64,000 nt of DNA from Congeria kusceri. Lineage: Eukaryota; Mollusca; Bivalvia; Myida; Dreissenidae. Under the pieces are notes generated by a model. That model was given only the letters and a program-made list of their open reading frames with translations, was not told the DNA's origin and did no database searches. Of this stretch, positions 22,741 through 33,740 are shown piece after piece. A program made the position numbers and the translations under genes. Positions within the stretch are counted from its first letter, which is position 1. Every line of letters begins with the position of its first letter. The DNA lies in NCBI GenBank assembly GCA_027627225.1, contig CM051030.1, positions 27,087,927-27,151,926 of the forward strand, read 5' to 3'.

Positions 22741-23945
22741 AAACTACGTTATAGTCTTGTAGAATTACATTATTTCATTAATTGTATCCAAACACAATTG
22801 ATTTATTAACATTTACATGCATGTCAGCTTGTTAATTATTATTTTAAAGGTACACAGTAACATATTGATCTATGTCAAGTATTTTTAACCTGTAAATATT
22901 ATTCAAAATGTATGTTCTTGTTTCTTTAACTCTTAACTGTAATATAAGTTAAATTCTTTACATATTGTTTTAAAGTGGCTCTATCAAGGTGACTGTTTAG
23001 TAACGATCAGCCTATATTGCTGCATTTTATGTATATTTTATACTTCTTTAAACATTGTTTTAATGCCACCCTGGGGGGAACCATTATTTTAAAATAGCCC
23101 AACTCTCTTAATGTATCAAACAGACATGGTCTTAAGTTGGAGCACCTCGCTATATTCCCTGTCTGCAAACGTTCAACATAAGTTAACCGCATGTCTCACA
23201 AATGTTAAAAATTAAAATTACTTACACCCATAACTTACTTGCCTATGCACGTCTGCTTTCATTTATGTTGTTATATTAAATCTTCACTATTGAGTGACCC
23301 TTGATCCATTTCATTTATTATAAGAAGTATTCTTACTCCAACACACAGTTAAACAGGGTTAGAACCCTAAATACCAATTATTTATTGCTTTACATTATAA
23401 TACTCATTTTATTCAGAGTATTATTTATTATGACAGCATTTCTAAGTTACTAAGGGTTGATGTTCTGCCTTTTCAATTACCGGCAGCATAAAATTGTAGC
23501 TATGACATGCAAATATAATATTTATTCAGTAAAACTATGTTGAACCACTTAGAGATCTGGTAAAATATTGAACTGTTCAACATGTTATTTTAAATAAATA
23601 ACCGGTACTTATTATACCTATATTTCCAAACATTTTTAAAAAGTATGCGGTTATTAAATCATATATTTCTTCCAGATCTTTAAGTTAAACAGACTCCAAC
23701 AATCCCATTACAGCATATGCTGAACAATGGATCTAGTAAAATGATGATACATATAAAATTATGTGTTTCCATCATTAAATCTTATTCTGTTAAGCTTAGA
23801 TTTTTATATAAAGCACCGCACCCAAAGATTTTATGTGTACAGACCCTTTAAAAAAATGTTCTTATATAGATTTTAACAAGCAGAGTTTTATGTGTTAAGC
23901 AGTGTGGTCTGGCAATGGTTTATAACCTAAGTCCCGAGGGTAAAT
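22741..23945 (-). repeat. Dispersed repeat A, copy 3
   Basis: In inverse orientation this matches 6185-7230. AAGTCCCGAGGGTAAATAAC (23921), the AGACTCCAACAATCCC block (23690), TTGAACCACTTAGAGATCTG (23541) and TATATTCCCTGTCTGC (23152) appear in reversed order. The end block also matches copy 2 at 15085-15155. No coding. Confidence 0.65.
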
Positions 23946-24154
23946 AACCCCACTCTTGCACAAAACATTTGTTCCAATGATATATCGTATCAGTTCAAAA
24001 CAGGGTATGTACAGAGTTATTTTCCTTTTTCAGTTGTCTTTGTCGGACCATTTTCTCAAAAACTACTGAAGTGAAATATTTTTTTACAACTCAACATAAC
24101 ATGTTACTATTTCAATATCCTTGTAACAAAGCGGCATGCGGGGGTATTTACACC
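23946..24154 (+). repeat. Core-repeat fragment family I
   Basis: TTGTTCCAATGATAT and AGTTCAAAACAGGG match the unit at 17101-17140. It is less than one unit followed by unassigned AT-rich sequence. Confidence 0.5.
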
Positions 24155-25230
24155 ACAGAGTGCTCATTGGTGAGCTATTGTGGTCAGTCGCTTGTTGTCA
24201 ACAATTGCTTCAAACGACTTCTTCTCTAAAACCACTTCATGAATGTTTGTGGGGTGGTCTTGTATCAGATTTCTTCAACTGAATGCAATATAAGAAAAAG
24301 CCAAAAAAACTTTTAAAATATTGTCAGAACCTGCTAACCGGATTTTAAAAGTGTTTTCATAGAAATGTTCCTAGTGTGATCCTCTACCAAAGTTATTCAA
24401 ATCATTTTGATATGTTAAAAAACATGGCCACCAGCAGATGGGGGAGTTTTCCTTATATGCTTATATAGAAAACTTTAAAGATCTTCTTTTCAGAAACTGC
24501 TGACCGGGTTTTAACATAATTTCACAGAAATGTTCCTTGCGTGACCCTCTACCAAAATTGTTTAATCATTTTGATTCATAAAAAAAAATGGTCGCCATGA
24601 GGGGGGGGGGGGGGTTGGCGGATTTCCTTCATTTCAGTGAAGTAGTCTTTTTGAAAAACCTGTACTAAATTCCTTGAAATCATTTAGTGGTTTCTTTAAA
24701 AACATGGTGTGGATAAGTTTGCCCACTTTGGCTGTGATGACTCTCAAAATGTGTTAACTTGTCACAGTTTGCTTAATCAAGTGTTATCAGCAGGTGTTGT
24801 ATTTGCCACATATACAATTAAAGTGTGATGATCTGTTTAAAGGCGTTAACTTTATTGAGATAATAGTGAATGCGGTATGATTACCATAAAAGGTTGTTTG
24901 TTCTGAAAGTTGGTCTCGTTAATATTTTTTTAATTAAATGGAATTCAATTTGAAGAAAAAGCAATCTTTATTCCATCTTATAATATAAATATAAATGCTT
25001 GTTGATGGTGCCAAAAATAGAAATACATGTCTCTAAAATCGGAATATCTAAAAAGATCTGTTTCAGATCTTCTGATCTTCTGTTATTCTATAATTATATG
25101 GTCGGAATTTGCTATAATGGAAATTCTATATAACATTTTTAATGGGAATGGGTTGTGTCGTTGTAATAAGGGCTGACTGGATTGGACTAATTTTAAACAA
25201 ACTTTACAGAAAATTAATGTGCCTTTAAAG
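24155..25230 (+). mobile_element. Core-repeat element family B, left part, interrupted
   Basis: It begins with a family B head (AGTGCTCATTGGTGAGCTAT) and ACAACTTCTTCTC-like core. It holds two or three degenerate cores with GGAATGTTCC-like and CCTCTACCAAA blocks and a G14 run at 24601-24614. At 25230 the core is cut by a hAT-like insertion and resumes at 27670. Confidence 0.65.
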
Positions 25231-25574
25231 CAGGGATGCAATGGGTATCAAATTTTTGTCGGGTCAGGTATCTTTCTTCGGGTCGGGTATTTGACAGTCG
25301 GGTCGGGTATTTATATAAGTAACAATACACATCAACTTTGTACCTCTAGAGGCCCTTTCCGATGAGTAAACATTGTTTTTACTTTGAAGATTAGACAATT
25401 AATGAAATAATTCTCGTTTGTGACATGTTCTCATACAGTTTTCGTGTCAGATTTGATCCTGCCAAGTGATTTTTAATCATTTTAATATATCTGCCCTTCT
25501 CATTGCCTTAATATTGCTTGACAAAGCGCATTTGGCAGCATCCATCAGTTCCACTGAAATTCTTGTTATTAATT

Positions 25575-26402
25575 ATACCCCCACAAACGAAGTTTAGAGG
25601 GGGGTATATAGGAGTGAGCTTGAAAGTCTGTCTGTTGGTCAGTTGGTTTTCGGTTTCCGGATGATAACTCAAGAAAGGCTTGACATATTCAAATAATCTT
25701 TGGTACACATGTGTAACATCATAGAATACAGGTCAAGTTCGATGTTGGTTACACAACACTAACTTTTGAAAGAGTTATGGCCCCTTTTCGACTTAAAAAT
25801 CCCTAAAAACATGGTTTCCAGATGATAACTCAAGAAAGGCTTGACATATTCATATGATTTTTGATACACATGTGTAACATCATGGAATGCAGGTTAAGTT
25901 CGATGTTCGTTAGAAAACCACTAAATTTTGACAGAGTTATGGATCCTTTTTGACTTAAAAAGCAAAAAACATGATTTCCAGACGATAACTCAAAACTGAC
26001 TTGACATATTCAAATAATTATTGGTACATATGTGTAGCATCATAAAGTACAGGTCAAGTTAGACTTAGGCTACAAACCACTAAATGTTGAATTAGTTATG
26101 GCCTTTTTTGACTTAAATTTCTGAAAAACATTGATAATTACTCATGAAAGGCTTCACATGTTTAAAGTATTGTTGGTACACGGGTGTAACATCATAAAAT
26201 ACAGATCAAGTTCAACTTTGGTTACAAACCACTAAATGTTGACAGAGTTATGGCTCCTATTGAAATTAAATTTTTCCAAATACACTGTTGACAATTCACA
26301 AATTAAAGCATTCTCTCTCTGTCCATTTCTTTCGAATGGATGCCAGTTTTGTGACAAGGCCATATTGTGGGGGTGTATCCGTCACTCATTTGATAATTTA
26401 GT
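25575..26402 (+). mobile_element. Core-repeat element family E, near complete
   Basis: ATACCCCCACAA (25575-25586) is inverted as TTGTGGGGGTGTAT (26365-26378). After the left end comes GGGGTATATAGGAGTGAGCT and then about four cores of about 160 bp starting GGTTTCCGGATGATAACTC (25649 and 25809, later ones degenerate). It ends CACTCATTTGATAATTTAGTTGT. Non-coding. It lies inside the hAT-like element. Confidence 0.8.
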
Positions 26403-26678
26403 TGTCATTGTAATACTGCTAAAATCTAAACTAGATCAGAATTTTGCTAATTTGCAGCATGATTAGAGCTCAAAATATGTTATGAAGGACATTAGTTCTG
26501 TAATACTTTAAGAAAGGAACAATGAAGTTTGAACTGTACTTATTTCCTTAATAGTTATTTTTCACTGGACTTTTGTCATCAACATTGTTGTTCGTTAACG
26601 AGAATTCCGAGCCGAATAGGGCCCAATTCCTGCAGCTCTAGAGTATATATATGTATTTTACCCCAAACTCTAATTATT

Positions 26679-27112
26679 ATGCCCCCGGCATCTTGATGCA
26701 GGAGGCATATAGTGATCGTCAAGTCCGTCCTTCCGTCCATGGCAAGGTTAAGTAGATTTTACCGTTTCGTCTACCACCAACACCGCTTATTACAACACTG
26801 TGATACTTATACAGTTGTTGCTTATGACCATTCCCTATCCATCCACATCACCCAACCTTACTTTGACCTTGACCTAATTTGGACTTATAATAATTCAAAA
26901 GTGCCATTTCTTGGTTAACTAGATTTTACCGTTTCGTCTAGCACCAACACGACCTACTACAACACTAAGATATTTGCACAGTTGTTACTTATGACCGTTC
27001 CCAATCCACCCATATCACCCAACCTCACTTTGACCTTGACCTAATTTGGAATAAGAATGTGCTACCCAGCACCACCGGGGGCATGTGTGTTTATCAAACA
27101 CAGAATCTTGTT
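26679..27112 (+). mobile_element. Core-repeat element family F, complete
   Basis: ATGCCCCCGG (26679) is inverted as CCGGGGGCAT (27075-27084). The end has a perfect 7 bp hairpin TGTGTTT-ATC-AAACACA (27086-27102) and then GAATCTTGTT. Two core copies about 170 bp apart carry TAGATTTTACCGTTTCGTCT and CACTTTGACCTTGACC. This is the clearest single example of the core-repeat architecture in the window. Confidence 0.85.
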
Positions 27113-27669
27113 TCCTATTAATGACTGAAGTTGAATGATGACCAACAAAATTATCAAGTTAAACTAGAGGGAAAAGATACATGCATACAGATTATTTGAT
27201 TACAGGAAATTTAAGCTCTAAGATATAAACCTTGATAAAATCTTTGTTCTCAAAAAAAGTATTCTCGTTTCGATAAATACACATTTTTGTTCGCTAAGTT
27301 ATTTGCATAGGTTTTTTGCAGAGGGTTTACAGTAATAATTCAGCAGGAAATAGTGCATGTGCATCTTGTGTATGCATATATATGCGTTATAAAGTTATTG
27401 ATTTGTCATTCGAGGTATGAATTTTACGGGGAAAATAAATATGGCGCAGGAAAATGAATTGATGAATACTGAATAACTCCCAACCGTCAACAGTTTTGTT
27501 CACTGTAAACATTTGATCACTTCTTTAAATTTCTTCAATAAATTTGACATTTGCTTAGGTTTGGCCATATAAATGATTTCTGAGTTTAAATTCAGTCCCT
27601 TTAAATTTAAGTTGAAAAGCCAGTGCACTCTGTGTATTTTTGGGTATCCTTTGCATCCCTACTTCAAAG

Positions 27670-28040
27670 ACCCTCTTCAAAATTCTTTCAAACCATGTTA
27701 CCTACTTAAAAACATGGCCACCCAGGGATGTTGAAGTTGCAGTGCTTGGCTATAATGACAACTTTGACAGAAGTGCCAGCATGATACCAATTAAAGAGGT
27801 GCTTTGTACAGATTAAACAATGGAAAAATAGGATATTCCCAGTCAATAACAGTAGGTAGTCCGTGATATTATTTTTAGTACAACAAAAAGTACATAATCT
27901 GTCATTGAAGGGCAATTTGAATGTCTCCCTAGCTCAACATTTAATTTATGATTGCAACATCTAAATTTAGAATAAGCAATTTTATGTTTGAATGGTACAT
28001 GTTCTAAATTTAAACATCCTTCTGCATTAAGTATTGTTTT
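27670..28040 (+). other. Family B core remnant, then unassigned sequence
   Basis: 27670-27735 continues the interrupted family B core (ACCCTCTTCAAA, AAAAACATGGCCACC). The remaining bases to 28040 show nothing recognisable, and minus-strand frames there have no domain. Confidence 0.5.
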
Positions 28041-29104
28041 TAGCTCACTTGAGCACAAAGTGCTCCAAGGTGAGCTATTGTGGTCAGACTGTGTCGGGCG
28101 TCCGGCGTCCCTCGTCAATATTTTACTTCAAACAACTTCTTCTCTGAAACCACTAAGCGGATTTTAATGAAACTTTGCAGGAATGTTCCTCGGATGGTCT
28201 TTTACCAAATTCCTTCAATTTATTAAAATATATTGAAAACTCTGGTTGCCATGGCAACCATAAGCTTAAATTGGAAAACTTAAAAAATCTTCTTGTCAGG
28301 AACCACTGGCTGGATTTGAAAATAGTTTTCACAGAAATGCTTCCTTGGTGACCCTCTACCAAATGCCTTTAAATCATTTTGATTTCTTAAAAAACATGGC
28401 CGCCAGGGGGCGGGGCAGTTTTCCTTAAATGGCTATATTGAAAACTTAACAAATCTTCTTGTCTGAAACCACTGGCTGGATTTTAAAATAATTTCACACA
28501 AATATTCCTTGGGTGAACGTCTACCAAATTCCTTGAAATAATTCTGATTCGTTTAAAAACATGGTCGCCCGGGGGGAGAGGGTGGGGGGCGGGCCAATTT
28601 CCTTTATATAACTATATTGAAAACTTTAAAAATCTTCTAGTCTGAAACCACTGGCTGGATTTCAAAATAATTTCATAGAATTGTTCCTTGGGTGACCCTC
28701 TACCAAAGTCGTTGAAATCATTTTGATTAGTTAAAAAACATGGCTGCCAGGGAGCAAGGCAGTTTTCCTTATATGGCTATATTGAAAACTTAAAACATCT
28801 TCTTGTCTGAGACCACTGGCTGGCTGGATTTCAAAATAATTTCACAGGAATGCTCCTTTGGTGACCCTCTACCTAATTCCTTCAAATATTTTTGATTCGT
28901 AAAAAAACATGGCCGCCAGGGGGCGGGGCAGTTTTCCTTATATGTCTATACTGAAACTTTTAAATCGTTTTATCTGAAACCACTGGCTGGATTTCAAATT
29001 AATTTCACAGAAATGTTCCATGGGTGAATCTTTATCAAATTCCTTGGAATTATTTTGATTCGTTAAAAAACATGACCACCAGTGAGCGGAGCATTTTTCC
29101 TTAT

Positions 29105-29590
29105 ATCCCATTAATTCTCGCGTTTAAGTCGCCCCTGTGGATAACATGTACCTAAAAATTTAACCGTAGTTTGTGGAAGAAAATCTGCGATTTAAAATTT
29201 TCGAAACGCTTTTTAACACTTAAAAGTATAAAACATATTTTTGTCGTGAAAATCGCTATATGCAACCCTGGATACGTTACACTAAATGTGTTTTGGCTGT
29301 ATTGAAAGGTGTTGAGAAGTCTCAGTGTCAACACCTTTAATTACACCATAAGCGCTAATTGTTTGCTTCACAAACACGGTCACTTTTGCAATTATCATCA
29401 ATGACACCATCATTATTGTTTGTGAAGTAGTGTGTAAGGTGGTGTTGACACTACGGTTTGTTTGCCCCTGGTTTGCATTACTTATTATTATGTTTGATTG
29501 CACATATATTTTTTATTTTCTAAAAAATTGAAGAAATACGAACATGAAATACGCATAATTTGAATTATATACTGTATTTGTCCTTTTTTT
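29105..29590. mobile_element. Unidentified insertion inside the family B array
   Basis: Core sequence stops at about 29105 and restarts at about 29592 with the same phrase (TTATTTTGATTCGTTAAAAA) seen before the gap. The insert has no recognised coding. It contains TGTCAACACC and GGTGTTGACAC as inverted repeats. Ends are not defined. Confidence 0.5.
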
Positions 29591-29659
29591 AGAAATTATT
29601 TTGATTCGTTAAAAAACATGACCACCAGTGGGACGGGCATTTTTCCTATAATGCATTTC

Positions 29660-29925
29660 TTTGTAATTAATAATACTGTATTTTTAAAGTTCCCAATATG
29701 AAGCAGTACGAAACGTATTGGGTCCGAATATTTGCTTATCGAAGCGTCTTAGTGACATCAATCGAGCGTCTTTCAAAATGGCGGCCAAAATACCACCCAT
29801 GATATTTATGATAGAAACACTACTATTTTTTGCTTATTTCCGCGTATAAGATGCACCGAAAAAAGGATACCAGTTTTGGATGAAAAAAAGTGTGGCTTAT
29901 ACGTGAGAAATTGCAGTATTGTTAT
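29660..29925. mobile_element. Possible small MITE inside the family B array
   Basis: The left end AATACTGTATTT and the right end GAAATTGCAGTATT are roughly inverted. The interior has CGCGTATAAGATGCACC and TGTGGCTTATACGTGAG. Core sequence resumes after it. Ends and target duplication are uncertain. Confidence 0.4.
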
Positions 29926-30897
29926 TGAAAACTTAAAACTCTGTTACTCTGAAACCACTGGCTGGATTTCAAAATAATTTGACAGAATTGTTCCTTGGGT
30001 GACCCTCTACCAAATTCCTTGAAATCATTTTGATTTGTTAAAAAACATGACCACCAGTTTGCGGGGCAGTTTTCCTAATATGGCTATTTTGAAAAAGCTG
30101 GATTTCGAAATAATTCACAGAAATGCTCCTTGGGAGACCCTGTACCAAATTTCTTAAAAAACATGGCCACCAGGGGGCGGGGCAGTTTTCCTTATGTGGC
30201 TATATTGAAAACTTTTAAAATCTTATAGTTTGAAACCACTGGCTAGCTTTCAAAATAATTTTACAGAAATGTTCCTTGCGTGACCCTCTGCCAAATTCCT
30301 TAAAATTGTTTTAATTTGTTAACAAATATAGCCACCAGGGGGCGGGGCAGTTTTCCTTATGTGGCTATATTGAACACATTTATGATCTAATAGTTTGCAT
30401 ATTTTCACAGAAATATTCCTTGGGTGACCCTCAACCAGATTCCTTGAATCATTTTGATTTGTTAAAAAAACATGGCAATATTGAACATTTTAAAAACCTT
30501 CTTGTCTGAAACCACTAACTGATATTCAAAATAATTTCACATAATTGTTCCTTGGGTTACCCTCTATTAAATTTCGTGAAATCATTTTGACTTGTTAAAA
30601 AACATGGCCGCCAGGGGGCGGGGCATTTTTGCTTAAATGGCTCTATTGAAAACTTTAAAAATATTCTTGTCTGTCACCACTGGATGGATTTCAAAATAAT
30701 TTCACAGACATGTTTATTGGGTGACTGTCTACCAAATTTTGGGAAATCATTTTGATTCGTTAAAAATAATGGCCACCAGTGGGCGGGACAGTTTTACTTA
30801 TATGGCTATATTAAAATCTTAAACAATCTTTTTGTTAAAAGCCATTATGATGCTTCACACTCAGGTGAGCTACCTAGGGCCATCGTAGCCCTCTTGT

Positions 30898-31480
30898 ATA
30901 GTATAAGTAATGTTGACAAAGAGTTGAATTGTTTTTGCCACTATACCAGTGTTCAGAACAACAGTCAATTATACATTGACAGAAAGTACTTATCAATATA
31001 TCTGGACATCGTAATTATCACTACTGTTTTTTGTTTAGCTGGATTTCAACAATAATTTCACAGAAATGTTCCTTGGGTGTTTTTTTTTCCAAATTCCTTT
31101 CAATCATTTTGATTCGTTAATAAACGTGGCCGTCAGGGGGCGGGGCAGTTTTCTGTATATGTAAATTATTTTAACTTGTTAAAAAACATGGCCCTCAGGG
31201 GGTGGGGCATTTCCTTATATGGCTATATTGAAAACTTTGAAAATCGTCTTGTCTGAAACCACTGGCTGGATTTGAAAATAGTTTTCACATGTATGTTCCT
31301 TGGGTGACCGTCTAACAAATGCCTTCAAATCACTTCTATGTCTGGCCACATACTTATTCATGTTGTTATACGACGCCAATTACTGCTAACGGTTGAGGTG
31401 GCGAGAGCATTTGCACCATGACGGTGGTAGTTCGTACTAGCTAAACTCAGTTGAGCGACCCAGGGCTATTTTGGCCCTCT
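30898..31480 (+). mobile_element. Family B remnant, 5'-truncated
   Basis: About 31036-31340 holds two or three degenerate core variant 2 units (TTCCTTGGGTG, CAGGGGGCGGGGCAGTTTTC). The tail is AACTCAGTTGAGCGACC, AGGGCTATTTTGGCCCTCTTGTTT. The first 130 bases are unassigned. Confidence 0.6.
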
Positions 31481-31746
31481 TGTTTATTTAATGTTGACCA
31501 GACTTGCACAGTTTGTGTATGACCATAAAAGCTTAGGTGGCATTCGATGGTAATGGGCAAGATTTACCTGGAACACTAGAGTTATTGCCCTTTAGCCTTC
31601 AAAAACAAAGCAAAATTGCCGTTTTTCTATAAAATAGATTTGATTTTCATCCAATTTTGACCAATCTTCTGCAGTTAATGTATGACCATAAGATCTCTGC
31701 AGAAGCCAAAACTGGGTTTGATCGTGCCACCAACACCAGCGTTTTT
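31481..31746 (+). mobile_element. Family B element (core variant 1), left piece
   Basis: It begins in core (TGTTGACCAGACTTGCACAG, GTATGACCATAAAAGC) and stops in CACCAGCGTTTTT, where family C has inserted. The continuation CCCTTGTTTTGAAAAAG lies at 32895. The two halves join as the usual family B phrase, CACCAGxGTTATTGCCCTTTGTTT. Confidence 0.65.
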
Positions 31747-32893
31747 ATGCCCACACTTTAGAGGGGGGGGGGGCATATAGATTTGCCCTTGTCCGTCCGT
31801 CCGTCTGATGTTTGTGTCGTGCATAACTCAGAAAGTATAACTGCTAGAGTGATGAAACTTTATTCATCGGCATCGGGGCTTATGCACCAGGGTATTTTGA
31901 TGCAGTTTTTTCCTACATCAGCGGAGTTATGTCCCTTTTTAGCAATAAATGATACTTTTGGACTTATGTCGCCCGTAACTCAATGCTAAATTGATGAAAC
32001 TATACAAAAATATTAATCAGCATGTGAACTTGTGCACCTGGTTATTTTGGTGCCGTTTTTTTCCGACAGCGGAGTTATGGCCCTTTTTTTTGCAAAAAAT
32101 GACATTGTTTTATTTGTGTCGCGATTAACTCAAAAAGTATTATTGCTAGAGTGATGAAACTTTATAAACATTTTAATCAGCATGTGAACCTGGGTATTTT
32201 GGTGCACTTTTTCCGACATCAGTGGAGTTATGGCCCTTTTTTGCAAAAATTGAAATTTTTGTAACTTGTGCAGCACATGACTCAAAAAGTATTACTGCTA
32301 AAGTGATGAAACCTTATATACATATTAATCAACACGTGAACTTGTGCACCTGGGTAATTTGGTGCAGTCTTTTGGGACATTAGCGGAGTTATGGCCTTTT
32401 TTTTAGCAAAAACTGACATTTTTTACTTGTGTCGCGATTAACTCAAAAAGTATTATTGCTAGAGTGATGGAACTTTATAAACATATCAATAGGTTATGTG
32501 AACTTGTGCACCTTGGGACATTAACAGAGTTATGGCCTGTTTTTTACCAAAAAATGACATTTTTGACTTGTGTCGCGTGTAACTCAAAAAGAATTATTGC
32601 TAGAGTGATGGAACTTTATAAACATATTAATCAGTATGTGAACTTGCGCACACGTTTTGTCCTCCATCAGTGGAGTTGTGACCCTTTTTCTTAGCAAAAA
32701 ATGACATTTTTGGATTTGTGTCGCGTGTAACTCAAAAAGTATAACTGCTAGACTGACAAAACTTTATAAACATATTTATCAGCATGTGAATTTATCACCT
32801 GGGTATTTTGTGCATTTTTTCCGACATCAGCAGAGTTTTGTGACAACCAGCGGAATGTGGGGGCATCCGTGTCCTACGGACACATGTCTAGTT
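31747..32893 (+). mobile_element. Core-repeat element family C, complete
   Basis: It starts ATGCCCACACTTTAG followed by an 11-G run and CATATAG. It has seven cores of about 150 bp (AACTCAAAAAGTATTATTGC, GAGTGATGAAACTTTATAAA, GGAGTTATGGCC) at about 31838, 31977, 32128, 32279, 32430, 32580 and 32729. It ends GTGGGGGCAT, then hairpin GTGTCC-TAC-GGACAC (32869-32883), ATGTCTAGTT. It is inserted in a family B core. Non-coding. Confidence 0.85.
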
Positions 32894-33650
32894 ACCCTTG
32901 TTTTGAAAAAGAATGCAAAACTTGACTTTACGTGAGATAGAGACTTACTTTTGTATCCAATCTTAACCAAATTTCCACAGTTTGTGTATGACCGTATAAT
33001 CTGAGCAGAAGTCAAACATCCGCCAGATTAGACCACAAAGTGCAACACCAGAGTTTTAGCCCTGTCATTGTTTTGTTCACATTTACTTTATGCAGGATTG
33101 AGATTTTTATTTTTCATCAAGTCTTGACACAAACAGGTCAGCATGCATGCATTGTTACAATTTTGATATTATCACAGAGGTTTGTATTTACATGTCACAG
33201 CCAGTGTATTGAATTAGCGTTTTTTGGTTGAAAACAGATGTAATTGGATTTCCAACATTTGCAAACCTTGCATACAGTTCTCTGTACAAATGCAAAGGTG
33301 ATGGAGCCTGCATTAACATCATTTATTATCTTGGACAGAACATTCTCAAAGAAAGAGCAAAACTTGCCATTGTAGCACTTCTATCACAATTATTACATAA
33401 CAACTAGTTCTCCAAAACTTCTTAAAGTTCAAAGGTCAAGTATATGCACAAATGTTAAGATTAATGAAGAATTTTTGTAAGGACTAAAACTATTGATTGG
33501 GCATTTGTGATACCTCATGTTACTTCACATAATAAGAAAAGGACAATTCTCCTTTTGCAAAATAATGTGTATGAATATAGACAAAGCGGGGCCATGTAGA
33601 ACAGGCTGCATAGGTGGGGGGCATCCGCGTATGTGGACACATTTCTAGTT
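32894..33650 (+). mobile_element. Family B right piece, with a family C-like end
   Basis: Core variant 1 resumes (GAGATAGAGACTTACTTTTG), followed by the family B unique 3' part (CATTAACATCATTTATTATC, TTGGACAGAACATTCTC). At 33610 it ends GGGGGGCATCCGCGTATGTGGACACATTTCTAGTT, which is a family C type terminus, instead of the usual B tail. Confidence 0.6.
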
Positions 33651-33740
33651 TTAATCAAGGTATTTATATCTCTGGATAGGTGGAGACTGCATATTTTAAC
33701 AGAAGTGTGTTGTTCATGCTTATTTTATAAAATGTTTTCA
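33651..33740 (+). other. Short unassigned spacer
   Basis: About 90 bases with no recognised feature between two core-repeat elements. Confidence 0.4.

Larger units (their letters stand above)
25231..27661. mobile_element. Non-autonomous hAT-like DNA transposon carrying nested elements
   Basis: The left end CAGGGATGCAATGGGTATC and the inverted right end TAGGGATGCAAAGGATACCC are matching TIRs. The flanks are CTTTAAAG (25223-25230) and CTTCAAAG (27662-27669), an 8 bp target duplication with one later change, as expected for hAT. The host sequence across the gap rebuilds the family B core (ACAGAAA...ACCCTCTTCAAA). No transposase frame is visible. Families E and F are inserted within it. Confidence 0.8.
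28041..30897 (+). mobile_element. Long core-repeat element family B (core variant 2)
   Basis: The head AGCTCACTTGAGCACAAAGTGCTCCAAGGTGAGC forms a hairpin after a T run. The tail is CTCAGGTGAGCTACC, AGGGCCATCGTAGCCCTCTTGT. Between them are a dozen or so cores of about 165-175 bp with GAAACCACTGGCTGGATTTC, TTCCTTGGGTGACCCTCTAC and AAACATGGCCGCCAGGGGGC. This core differs from the one in the 12664 element although the ends are the same. Two blocks (29105-29590 and 29660-29920) interrupt the array. Confidence 0.8.

Noticed and set aside
26590..26645. Polylinker-like GAATTCCGAGCC / CCTGCAGCTCTAGAG sequence
   Set aside because: Short, flanked by native repeat sequence on both sides, with no vector backbone; most likely chance.
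31838..32800. Evenly spaced repeats resembling a CRISPR array
   Set aside because: The repeated unit is the whole 150 bp with no unique spacers, and it lies within a eukaryotic core-repeat element.
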